DNA from: Klebsiella pneumoniae | GTDB taxonomy: Bacteria > Pseudomonadota > Gammaproteobacteria > Ga0077536 | Direction: 5' to 3' | Length of the DNA stretch: 15,040 nucleotides | Assembly (NCBI GenBank): GCA_945873015.1 | Contig: CAMCBY010000039.1 | Coordinates: 1-15,040, forward strand | In this document: positions 1-5,930 of the stretch, in pieces | How the letters are laid out: the number at the start of each line of letters is the position of its first letter | Numbering within the stretch: position 1 is the first letter of the stretch | Position numbers and translations under genes: made by a program | Notes under the pieces: generated by a model | Database searches by the model: none | Told to the model about the DNA's origin: nothing | What the model saw: the letters and a program-made list of their open reading frames with translations, nothing else

Positions 1-132
1 CAGGTGTTTAATCGCCCGCTGGTGGCCTTCGCTTGTCTGTTTGAACTTCATCGGCCGGCTCGACTTGCCGTCTATCCGGCTGACCAACTCAAACTCCTTC
101 GCAGCAATATCTATCCCCACCCAAGTGGCCAT
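1..132 (-). CDS. IS110-family transposase, N-terminal 44 codons (cut by window edge)
   Basis: The reverse strand reads MATWVGIDIAAKEFELV and continues in frame to base 1 without a stop. The opening VGIDIA-K-F pattern is typical of the RuvC-like DEDD domain that begins IS110 transposases; Asp8 would be the first catalytic acidic residue. The start is well supported: the reverse strand has GGAGGG about 6 nt before the ATG at 132. Only the first 44 of the usual roughly 320-400 residues are visible, so intactness cannot be judged. Members of this family recombine DNA as circular intermediates guided by an element-encoded bridge RNA, and many lack terminal inverted repeats. The non-coding stretch directly upstream (133-371) fits that arrangement. 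The family call is fairly secure; the subgroup is not. Confidence 0.8.
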   Translation of the reverse strand, partial: MATWVGIDIAAKEFELVSRIDGKSSRPMKFKQTSEGHQRAIKHL

Positions 133-139
133 TGGCTTT

Positions 140-330
140 CCCTCCGCAGTAGGTTTCCGCAACAATAGTCATCGGTTCCCCGACCTCGCACTTTTTGCCT
201 CCTCAGCCTTGTGACGCGAAGTCCCGTAACACGGGCTTCCGCATACTCCTCGAGGTCGGCAATGAGGCGGGGAGCCTCTCTACAGTCGAGGTCAGGAACA
301 TCCTGCCTCAGGGTGCGAACGGCTTCCCCG
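140..330 (-). ncRNA. Candidate IS110 bridge RNA (structured leader upstream of the transposase)
   Basis: The 317 bases between the transposase start and the yeeE stop hold no recognisable protein but several pairing segments. Bases 180-188 (ccgacctcg) pair perfectly with 251-259 (cgaggtcgg). Inside that stem is a hairpin at 218-239 (GAAG/CTTC and CCGT/ACGG). Just beyond is a perfect 5-bp hairpin at 264-278 (GAGGC/GCCTC). The octamer tcgaggtc occurs at both 250-257 and 286-293, so 181-187 could pair with either copy. IS110-group elements transcribe a structured bridge RNA from this position, with loops that recognise target and donor DNA. Position and structure support the call; exact ends and guide loops cannot be assigned by eye. 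Confidence 0.4.
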
Positions 331-371
331 ATAACTAAACGACAAAATCTAACTAACGAAGCCAACATACA

Positions 372-453
372 AGGTGCGAATTCATTCGCACGTTCATTGT
401 CTTTTCGGTGCGTGTAGCCGCGCCGTTGAATGTGCGAATGAATTCGCACCTAC
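372..453. repeat. Inverted REP pair (REPIN-like), left copy headless
   Basis: Two 18-nt palindromes, GTGCGAAT-N2-ATTCGCAC, lie at 374-391 and 432-449 in inverted orientation. With two flanking bases they form a perfect 20-bp inverted repeat (372-391 against 432-451) separated by 40 nt. The right copy, read on the minus strand, is preceded by GTAG (450-453), the conserved head of REP elements mobilised by REP-associated tyrosine transposases. The left copy has CAAG instead of GTAG at 370-373. The paired transcript could also act as a 3' hairpin for yeeE. No RAYT gene is in the window. Confidence 0.8.
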
Positions 454-1532
454 AGACTTCGCTCCATGAGGCGCAGGCCAAGCAGGCCACCGAGGATGAG
501 CGACACCGCTGCCAGCAAAGAACCGGCCGCGAGTGTCGACACACCACTGACCGATTGCCCGATACTGCAACCCATTGCGACCACGCCGCCGATTCCCATC
601 AACGCCGCGCCGCCGAGATTGCGCAGAGTGTCGGCACTATCCGCAAAGCCCATCCACTTGAAGCGTCCACTGCGCCACGCCGTCAATCCTGCACCGAGCA
701 CGGTGCCGAACACCGTCGCTACACCGAACTGCGGCACGGGGCCGGCGGTGTAGCGCTGCAGATACTCGAGGGTGTCGCCGCTCGGGCGCACAAAAGACAA
801 AGCCTGCGGCCATTGCGGCACTTCGGCGAAATCATCGTAGGCGAGACCAGTCACAGCCCAGGCGGCGGTCACGCACAGTCCGACACCGACACCGCCCAGC
901 ACCTGACTTGGCGCCTGACGAAACGCCGCATCACTCAGGCAATACATCAGCAGTCCGCCCGCAAGCAGGGCGGTGATTGACCAGCGCGCCAAATCAGCGG
1001 GTAACTGCGTCGCATAACTCAACAACGCCGCCACCGACTGGCTGGAGGCGCCCGGCAAGTCTATCGAGGTCGCGCTTTCCAACGCCGCGCGCAGCGGCCC
1101 GAGCACGCCGCCGAGAGTCATATAGGCGAACACACCGGTCACACCCAGCACCACCGCCGCGCGCAGGTCGCCACCGCCCAGCCGCACCAGATTGCGGCTC
1201 GCACAGCCGCCGGCGAACACCATGCCGATGCCAAACAGCACACCGCCGAGGATATTGCCCAGCCAGTTGAGGCGCGGCGCGTGATACATGCTGAGACCTA
1301 TGTCCACCACTCCCCAGCCATGCAACAACTGCGCGCCGATCAGCGCAACGGCGCTTGCCAGCAGCCATGCGCGCAGACGCCGCGCATCACCGAAGCTGGT
1401 CAAATCGGACAACGCGCCCATCGCACAGAAACGCGTGCGTTCCACCAGCGCACCAAACAGCACGCCAATGAGCAGCCCGCCCCAGGCCAGATACTGTGGC
1501 GCGGCCAATACGATGTGCGCGCGCAGACTCAT
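450..1532 (-). CDS. yeeE: YeeE/YedE (TsuA-type) thiosulfate/sulfur transporter
   Basis: This is a 360-residue, highly hydrophobic inner-membrane protein of the long YeeE/YedE (DUF395) family, whose characterised members import thiosulfate. It has two internally related halves. Three cysteines sit in the family's signature contexts: Cys36 (ERTRFCAMG), Cys110 (FAGGCASRN) and Cys322 (VAMGCSIGQ). These match the three conserved cysteines described along the substrate path of TsuA. Length agrees with E. coli YeeE (about 350). The ATG at 1532 has only a weak purine-rich stretch before it and begins 7 nt after the stop of a small ORF (1540-1659), so translational coupling is likely. The stop TAG (450-452) lies inside the GTAG head of a REP. 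A TusA-family gene is divergent at 1832, which supports a role in sulfur uptake and relay. Substrate specificity is inferred from family. Confidence 0.88.
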   Translation of the reverse strand: MSLRAHIVLAAPQYLAWGGLLIGVLFGALVERTRFCAMGALSDLTSFGDARRLRAWLLASAVALIGAQLLHGWGVVDIGLSMYHAPRLNWLGNILGGVLFGIGMVFAGGCASRNLVRLGGGDLRAAVVLGVTGVFAYMTLGGVLGPLRAALESATSIDLPGASSQSVAALLSYATQLPADLARWSITALLAGGLLMYCLSDAAFRQAPSQVLGGVGVGLCVTAAWAVTGLAYDDFAEVPQWPQALSFVRPSGDTLEYLQRYTAGPVPQFGVATVFGTVLGAGLTAWRSGRFKWMGFADSADTLRNLGGAALMGIGGVVAMGCSIGQSVSGVSTLAAGSLLAAVSLILGGLLGLRLMERSL

Positions 1533-1539
1533 ACAGGCA

Positions 1540-1659
1540 TCAGGCCGCCACCACCGTCTGCGGCTCGCGGTGGAATATCATGCCGGCCACTTTCAGACGG
1601 GTATGTTCGCCATTGTTATCGCTGACCTGCGGACAGACCTGGGTGATGCCGTGAATCAT
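1540..1659 (-). CDS. Small ORF, 39 aa, leader of yeeE (unrecognised)
   Basis: On the minus strand an ATG at 1659 opens a 39-codon frame starting MIHGITQVCPQV and ending in TGA at 1542-1540. A strong Shine-Dalgarno sequence (GAGGGGGAGA, about 1661-1670) precedes it, clearly better than that of yeeE. About 77% of its third codon positions are G or C, as expected for genes here. Its stop is 7 nt before the yeeE start, so its translation probably couples to yeeE. It contains one Cys (residue 9) and no membrane segment or signal peptide. I do not recognise a family. It may be a true small protein of the sulfur-uptake unit or a leader peptide. Confidence 0.5.
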   Translation of the reverse strand: MIHGITQVCPQVSDNNGEHTRLKVAGMIFHREPQTVVAA

Positions 1660-1694
1660 GCTCTCCCCCTCTTTTGTCGGTTGGCGGCGCGCTT

Positions 1695-1726
1695 GTTATA
1701 GCCATGGTTTGTCGCGCGCTTGGCAA
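1695..1726 (-). promoter_or_regulatory. Weak candidate promoter for the small ORF-yeeE unit
   Basis: In the 172-bp gap between the divergent sulfur genes, the minus strand carries TTGCCA (1726-1721) and TATAAC (1700-1695), resembling -35 and -10 boxes. The spacing of 20 nt is longer than the usual 17, so this is a weak call. On the plus strand TTGGCA (1720-1725) followed by CAGTAT (1744-1749) could serve the TusA-family gene but is no stronger. A shared divergent control region is likely from the layout. Confidence 0.2.
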
Positions 1727-1831
1727 CCGCCAACGCGTGCGCCTCAGTATAGCCGCGCCTGTGTTAGGGTTGCGCGCAGCGGGCGACGGCGCGTGGGGCG
1801 CCATGTTTCGCCCATGCATGAGACATTCGCC

Positions 1832-2059
1832 ATGGCTGACCTGCTGCTCGACACACGCGGACTGAACTGCCCGCTGCCCATTCTCAAAACCAAAAAAGCG
1901 CTGCGCGACATTGCGCTGGGCGAAACGCTTGAAGTGCTGGCCACCGATCCCGCGTCGGATAATGACTTTCGCGCTTTCTGCCGCAGCAGCGGTCATCCGC
2001 TGCTGGAAAGCGGGGTCGAGGACGGTGTGTATCGTTTTCTGATCAAACGCGCCAAATAG
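1832..2059 (+). CDS. TusA-family sulfur carrier protein
   Basis: This 75-residue cytoplasmic protein has the TusA/SirA/YeeD fold signature. An N-terminal strand leads into LNCPLPILKTKKAL, giving the CPxP motif with the persulfide-carrying Cys13, followed by the helix and the TDP...DFRAFC segment typical of the family. These proteins accept sulfane sulfur as a cysteine persulfide and pass it on. YeeD-type members work with the YeeE thiosulfate permease, and a yeeE-like gene is divergent just upstream. I chose the ATG at 1832 (MADLLLDTRG) because it matches the usual family N-terminus. An in-frame ATG at 1814 would add six residues, and neither has a clear ribosome-binding site. Whether it acts in thiosulfate assimilation, tRNA thiolation or another relay cannot be decided here. 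Confidence 0.88.
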   Translation: MADLLLDTRGLNCPLPILKTKKALRDIALGETLEVLATDPASDNDFRAFCRSSGHPLLESGVEDGVYRFLIKRAK

Positions 2060-2063
2060 GGCG

Positions 2064-2085
2064 CGCGCGATTCAGCGCTCGCGCG
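2064..2085. terminator. GC hairpin between convergent TusA-family and DUF4124 genes
   Basis: CGCGCGA (2064-2070) and TCGCGCG (2079-2085) form a perfect 7-bp stem with an 8-nt loop, immediately after the TusA-family stop and overlapping the last codons of the convergent DUF4124 gene. It could stop transcription from both sides. No T-tract follows in either direction, so intrinsic termination is uncertain. Confidence 0.35.
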
Positions 2086-2563
2086 GCCACACCGGCGGCG
2101 GTGTATTGACGAAGGCATTGCGCGGTGAAGGATAGCCGCGGGCCGGCCCCGGCGGTGGATACGGGGGACCAAACCGCGGCGGCAAACCGAAGAAGTTCGG
2201 ATAGAACACCGAGCGCGGGCCACTGTCCTGCACGACAGGAGCGGGCGCAAACGGCGGCGCGGCATCGATGCGGCGCTGTTCCAGCGCCAGTGCATCCAGC
2301 GACTCGCGCTCGGCACGCAAGCGCTGCCATTGGTTTGAGATCGAGTAATAGTCGACATCATCGGCCAGCGGCGTAACACCGCCATCGATAGTGATTTCGC
2401 TGCTCGATGTGCCCGCCGCAGCGGGCGGCGCATCGGCAAAATGACGTACACCATCGGCATCGACCCAGGTGTGTACGGTTACCGCCGCACAGGCGCTGGC
2501 CGCGCAGCACAGCGCGAGCCCAAGCAGCAGACGCCATGTCGAAAGCCTGGATACATCGTTCAT
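2072..2563 (-). CDS. Exported DUF4124-domain protein with proline-rich tail
   Basis: This is a 163-residue protein starting at the ATG at 2563 (MNDVSRLSTW). Residues 10-26 form a basic-then-hydrophobic signal peptide with a plausible cleavage site after SACA. The mature N-terminus (VTVHTWVDADGVRHFADAPP) is the DUF4124 motif, a short beta-rich domain common in gammaproteobacterial envelope proteins and of unknown function. A helical, charged segment follows (about 85-110, rich in R, E and Q), then a low-complexity Pro/Gly/Phe tail from about 125 to the end. A longer in-frame start at 2659 would put 32 residues before the signal peptide and is rejected. The gene is convergent with the TusA-family gene, 12 nt away, and divergent from the CAP/RTX gene. 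No specific function can be assigned. Confidence 0.75.
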   Translation of the reverse strand: MNDVSRLSTWRLLLGLALCCAASACAAVTVHTWVDADGVRHFADAPPAAAGTSSSEITIDGGVTPLADDVDYYSISNQWQRLRAERESLDALALEQRRIDAAPPFAPAPVVQDSGPRSVFYPNFFGLPPRFGPPYPPPGPARGYPSPRNAFVNTPPPVWPRER

Positions 2564-2828
2564 TGGGTTATCGCCGCTGCCACAAGTCGCTTCTGCATGG
2601 TTCAAGTCTAGACCGCTATGGCCCGCCTGGCAGCCTGTCCCGCGCACTCGCGCGCTCAAAGTGTTATCAGCATCGCGCCGCGCCCCGCCCGACCATTACC
2701 CGCCTCTGTTCAATCTGTGCGCCATGCCCGCAAAGAGACAATTGTTTCCGCTCCCGCGCGCAGCAGCGGTCCTAGACTTGGCCGATACATAGGCGGCTAC
2801 GCAACGCTTCATCTGAGACGAGAGCACC

Positions 2829-4211
2829 ATGGCGCAATTTTCCCTCAACGAACAACTGATGCTGGAACTGGTCAACCGCGCGCGCCTGGACCCGCTCAGC
2901 GAGGCGCGGCGTTTCGGCATCGATCTCAACCAGGGTCTTGCCGCTGGCACCTTGAACGCCACCGCCAAAGCCCCGCTCGCGCCCAACGACAAACTGGTCG
3001 ATGCAGCCCGTGCTCATAGCCAGTTCATGCTCGACCGCAATTTGTTCGAACACGAGGGTATCGGCGACGGCACGCCCAGTTCGCGTATCGCGCAAGCCGG
3101 CTACACCTTCCCCAATGGCGGCTCGCTGGGCGAGAACATTGCCATCAATGGCACCTCCGGAGTCGCCAACGAAACCAACTTCACCATTGCCAATCACGAG
3201 GGATTGTTCGAGAGCGCCCCGCACCGCTTGAATATCCTCAGCACGAATTTTCGCGAACTGGGTATCGGCATCAAGCGCGGCTCGTTCGTATTCGACGGCC
3301 ATACCGAGGCCTTTGACTCGGTCGATGCCACGCAGAATTTCGCCCGTTCCGGCAGCAAGGTTTTTATTACCGGCGTCGCCATCAACGACAAGGATGGCGA
3401 TAATTTCTACGACATCGGCGAGCAACGCGCTGGCGTCAGGGTCGACGCCATCAAAAGCAACCTGGTGTCGGCGAGCGACACTACCGGCACCGCCGGTGGT
3501 TACAGCATCGGTGTCGCAAGCGGCAGTTATCAGGTGCAGTTTCGTGGCGGCGACCTCGACCACTCCGTCAACTGTACGGTCAGCGCCACGGATAACGTCA
3601 AGGTCGATCTCGCCGGCAGCGGTGAAATCCTCTGCTCCACAAGTGTGTCGCTCGGTGCCGGCGCGAGCGCCGCCACCCTGCTCGGTATTGCCAACATCAA
3701 CGCTACCGGTAACGCCACCGCCAATACGCTGGTCGGCAATCGCGGCGCCAATACACTAAGCGGTCTGGACGGCAATGACCGACTGTCGGGCGGGCTCGGC
3801 AAAGACACCCTGCTCGGCGGCGATGGCAACGACACCCTCATCGGCGGCAAAGGCGCCGACCGACTGAGCGGCGGCGCGGGACGCGACATCTTTGACCTGA
3901 ATCTGCTCTCCGAGAGCGGTGTCGGCAGTGATACACGGGATCTCATCCGTGACTTTCTGCGCGGTACCGACAGGATTGATCTGTCCAGCCTCGACGCCGT
4001 CACCGGCGGCGCCGATAACGCCTTCCGTTTCATCGGCAAAGCCGCTTTCAGTGATAAGGCCGGCCAATTGCGCTTCGCCTTGTTCAACGAAGCCGGCACC
4101 AGTCTCGACCACACCGTGCTGGAAGGGGATGTGAATGGTGATGGGGTCGCCGATTTTCAGACCGCCCTGAGCGGCCTGCTGCCTTTGACCGCGTCCGATA
4201 TCATCCTGTAG
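2829..4211 (+). CDS. Secreted CAP-domain protein with RTX repeats and type I secretion signal
   Basis: This is a 460-residue acidic protein without an N-terminal signal peptide. Residues about 5-165 are a CAP/SCP (YkwD-like) domain, with the helix NEQLMLELVNRARLDP, His63 in AHSQFML, HEG at 75-77, LGENIA at 100-105 and a His at 132. Residues about 178-262 resemble an SdrD-B/Cna-B-like beta domain (NDKDGDNFYDIGEQ...GGYSIGV...GSYQVQF). Residues about 303-355 carry RTX nonapeptides of the GGxGxDxLx type, which bind Ca2+ (GGLGKDTLL, GGDGNDTLI, GGKGADRLS). Residues 356-460 match the serralysin-type C-terminal module, including a DVNGDGVADF calcium loop and the terminus ASDIIL. Together this indicates Ca2+-dependent export by a type I system, but no HlyB/HlyD/TolC genes are nearby. 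The function of bacterial CAP domains is mostly unknown. The TAG stop lies in a REP head. Confidence 0.85.
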   Translation: MAQFSLNEQLMLELVNRARLDPLSEARRFGIDLNQGLAAGTLNATAKAPLAPNDKLVDAARAHSQFMLDRNLFEHEGIGDGTPSSRIAQAGYTFPNGGSLGENIAINGTSGVANETNFTIANHEGLFESAPHRLNILSTNFRELGIGIKRGSFVFDGHTEAFDSVDATQNFARSGSKVFITGVAINDKDGDNFYDIGEQRAGVRVDAIKSNLVSASDTTGTAGGYSIGVASGSYQVQFRGGDLDHSVNCTVSATDNVKVDLAGSGEILCSTSVSLGAGASAATLLGIANINATGNATANTLVGNRGANTLSGLDGNDRLSGGLGKDTLLGGDGNDTLIGGKGADRLSGGAGRDIFDLNLLSESGVGSDTRDLIRDFLRGTDRIDLSSLDAVTGGADNAFRFIGKAAFSDKAGQLRFALFNEAGTSLDHTVLEGDVNGDGVADFQTALSGLLPLTASDIIL

Positions 4212-4229
4212 GTGCGAATTTATTCGCAC
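4208..4229 (+). repeat. Single REP element at the 3' end of the CAP/RTX gene
   Basis: GTAG (4208-4211) is followed directly by the palindrome GTGCGAAT-TT-ATTCGCAC (4212-4229). This is the same head-plus-palindrome as the right copy of the pair at 372-453, differing only in the two central bases. The gene's stop codon TAG (4209-4211) is part of the head. The hairpin could protect or end the mRNA, although no T-run follows. Confidence 0.8.
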
Positions 4230-4417
4230 ACTGAAAAGCACACCTGAGCCGCAACCCACGACACCGCGGCACTGATGCCGAATGCCCTTGCGGCCGCGAC
4301 TCGAGCATGTCTCGACGCTCCTAATGAAACATGTTAGTGATGGCTTGCGCTGGCCCCCGCCTCGCGCCGCGTTCGCGCAGTTCACCGTTACGTTTGGAGT
4401 TCGTCATCCCCTTCACC

Positions 4418-5800
4418 ATGAGCACGCTCCCCCCCTCTGCTGAAACGCTCGCCTGGCAGGAGCTTGATCGTCGTCACTACCTGCACCCCTTCACCGACAG
4501 CCGTGCGCTGCACGCCCGTGGCGCTCGCATCATCACGCGTGCCGCAGGGGTTTATCTGTGGGACTCGGAGGGCACGCGCATCCTCGACGGCATGGCTGGT
4601 CTGTGGTGCGTGAATGTCGGATATGGGCGGCACGAACTGGTCGAGGCCGCCAGCGCGCAGATGCAGGAACTGCCGTTCTACAACAGCTTCTTCAAGACCG
4701 CGACGCCGCCGACCCTGGCCCTCGCGGCGCTGCTCGCACAAGTCACACCCGCCCATCTCAACCATGTGTTCTTCACCAGCTCGGGCTCGGAAGCCAACGA
4801 CACCGTGCTGCGCCTGGTGCGCCACTACTGGCAGGTGCAGGGGCAACCGCAGCGCAAAGTCATCATCAGTCGCTGGCTGGCCTATCACGGCAGTACTGTC
4901 GCCGCGGCCAGTCTCAGTGGCATGCGCTACATGCATGAACAAGGCGACCTGCCGATCCCCGGTATCGAACATATCGAACCGCCCTATTGGTTCGAGCAGG
5001 GACAGGACGCCGATCAGGAGGCCTTTGGCCTCATGGCCGCACGACGCCTGGAAGAACGCATACTCGCCATCGGCCCGGAGCGGGTCGCGGCCTTCATCGG
5101 CGAACCCATCCAGGGTGCCGGCGGTGTGATTGTGCCGCCCGCCAGCTACTGGCCGGAGATTGAACGCATCTGTCGCAAATACGGCATCCTGCTGGTCAGC
5201 GACGAAGTGATCTGTGGGTTTGGCCGGCTTGGGCGCTGGTTTGGCTGCGAGCACTTCGGTTTCAGCCCGGACTTGATGGTGATCGCCAAGGGCCTGTCGT
5301 CGGGTTATCTGCCAATCGGCGGCGTGATGCTCAGCGATGCGGTCGCGGAGGTGCTCATCGAGCGCGGCGGCGAATTCAACCACGGCTACACCTATTCCGG
5401 CCACCCGACCTGTTGTGCGGTTGCTGAGCGCAATGTGCGCATTCTGCGCGACGAGCACATTGTCGAACGCGTACACGACGACACCGGCCCGTATCTGCAG
5501 GCGCGTCTGCGTGAACTCGCCGACCATCCGCTGGTGGGCGAAGTGCGCGGTGTCGGTTTCATCGCCGCACTGGAACTGGTGCGCGATAAAACCAGCCGCA
5601 AACGCTTCACTCCGGTGGGCGAGGTCGGCACCCTGTGCCGCGACTTCTGCTTCGACAATGGCCTTATCATGCGTGCGGTCGGCGACACCATGATAGTTGC
5701 GCCGGCCTTGATCATGACGCGCGCCGAAATTGATGAATTAGTCGAACGCGCCCGACTATGTCTGGACCTCACCTGGCGTCTCGCTCATGATCATGCTTAG
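4418..5800 (+). CDS. spuC: Putrescine/omega-amino-acid:pyruvate aminotransferase (class III, SpuC-like)
   Basis: This is a 460-residue cytoplasmic, PLP-dependent class III aminotransferase. Visible signatures are the phosphate-binding SSGSEAND (121-128), WLAYHGST (153-160), GEPIQGAGG (228-236), SDEVICGFGRLG with cofactor Asp262, and the Schiff-base lysine Lys291 in MVIAKGLSSGYLP. The YTYSGHP motif follows. Length and the HPFTDSRALH opening fit the SpuC group, which transfers an amino group from putrescine or related omega-amines to pyruvate. The ABC polyamine importer and PuuA-like gene downstream support this. I chose the ATG at 4418; the frame is open further upstream (ATG 4331), but those residues are not family-like. 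A TTTGGAG lies at 4394-4400, rather far for a ribosome-binding site. Other omega-aminotransferase substrates remain possible. Confidence 0.85.
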   Translation: MSTLPPSAETLAWQELDRRHYLHPFTDSRALHARGARIITRAAGVYLWDSEGTRILDGMAGLWCVNVGYGRHELVEAASAQMQELPFYNSFFKTATPPTLALAALLAQVTPAHLNHVFFTSSGSEANDTVLRLVRHYWQVQGQPQRKVIISRWLAYHGSTVAAASLSGMRYMHEQGDLPIPGIEHIEPPYWFEQGQDADQEAFGLMAARRLEERILAIGPERVAAFIGEPIQGAGGVIVPPASYWPEIERICRKYGILLVSDEVICGFGRLGRWFGCEHFGFSPDLMVIAKGLSSGYLPIGGVMLSDAVAEVLIERGGEFNHGYTYSGHPTCCAVAERNVRILRDEHIVERVHDDTGPYLQARLRELADHPLVGEVRGVGFIAALELVRDKTSRKRFTPVGEVGTLCRDFCFDNGLIMRAVGDTMIVAPALIMTRAEIDELVERARLCLDLTWRLAHDHA

Positions 5801-5810
5801 GGCCCTCGCC

Positions 5811-5880
5811 AAATTATCTCGCCACCACCGAGGATGCGCCGCCGCGGCCGTTCAGGTGCGGCCGAATGTGGAGATAATTT
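5811..5880 (+). promoter_or_regulatory. Structured intergenic element before potF (nested inverted repeats)
   Basis: The 130-bp gap between the aminotransferase and potF holds a perfect 10-bp inverted repeat, AAATTATCTC (5811-5820) and GAGATAATTT (5871-5880). CCAC (5822-5825) and GTGG (5868-5871) can also pair if the flanking bases shift. Inside is a CGGCCG/CGGCCG hairpin (5845-5850 and 5859-5864). A 10-bp palindrome, gacccgggtc, follows at 5882-5891. The AT-rich arms stand out against the GC-rich surroundings. It could be an mRNA control or processing structure giving high potF expression, an operator, or a small inserted repeat. The function is unknown. Confidence 0.4.
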
Positions 5881-5930
5881 TGACCCGGGTCCTTAATCGC
5901 CATTTCGTTTCACTCTCGAAGGAAATCACC

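Larger units (their letters stand above)
1..371 (-). mobile_element. Left part of an IS110-family insertion sequence (partial)
   Basis: This entry joins the transposase start at 132 with the structured non-coding leader up to the REP palindrome that begins at 372-374. In the IS110 group the long non-coding end lies upstream of the transposase, as here. The outer boundary is inferred: the left REP of the pair at 372-453 has lost its expected GTAG head (CAAG at 370-373), so the element probably joins the host at about 370-373. The other end is outside the window, so neither the target core nor the full length can be read. Confidence 0.55.

Noticed and set aside
111..449. 112-codon minus-strand reading frame across the IS110 leader
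   Set aside because: It overlaps the well-supported transposase start in another frame, begins inside the REP palindrome, and matches no family I recognise. The same bases have clear RNA-like pairing.
2772..3563. 263-codon minus-strand frame opposite the CAP/RTX gene
   Set aside because: It is a shadow frame of a clearly domain-bearing gene, with no recognisable domain of its own.
4321..4337. Dyad CTAA...TTAG with AACATGTT as a possible operator upstream of the aminotransferase
   Set aside because: The symmetry is short and matches no operator I can name. It lies 80 nt before the start with no clear promoter beside it.
4388..5527. 379-codon minus-strand frame opposite the aminotransferase
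   Set aside because: It is antisense to a gene with all class III aminotransferase motifs. Long open frames opposite GC-rich genes are common, and this one has no recognisable domain.
5880..5908. TTGACC followed by an AT-rich stretch as a potF promoter
   Set aside because: The -35-like box is good but no acceptable -10 occurs at 16-18 nt, and the box overlaps the gacccgggtc palindrome.
5787..5930. 48-codon N-terminal extension of potF
   Set aside because: It would overlap the aminotransferase and cross the structured intergenic element. A lipoprotein signal and a good ribosome-binding site fix the start at 5931.
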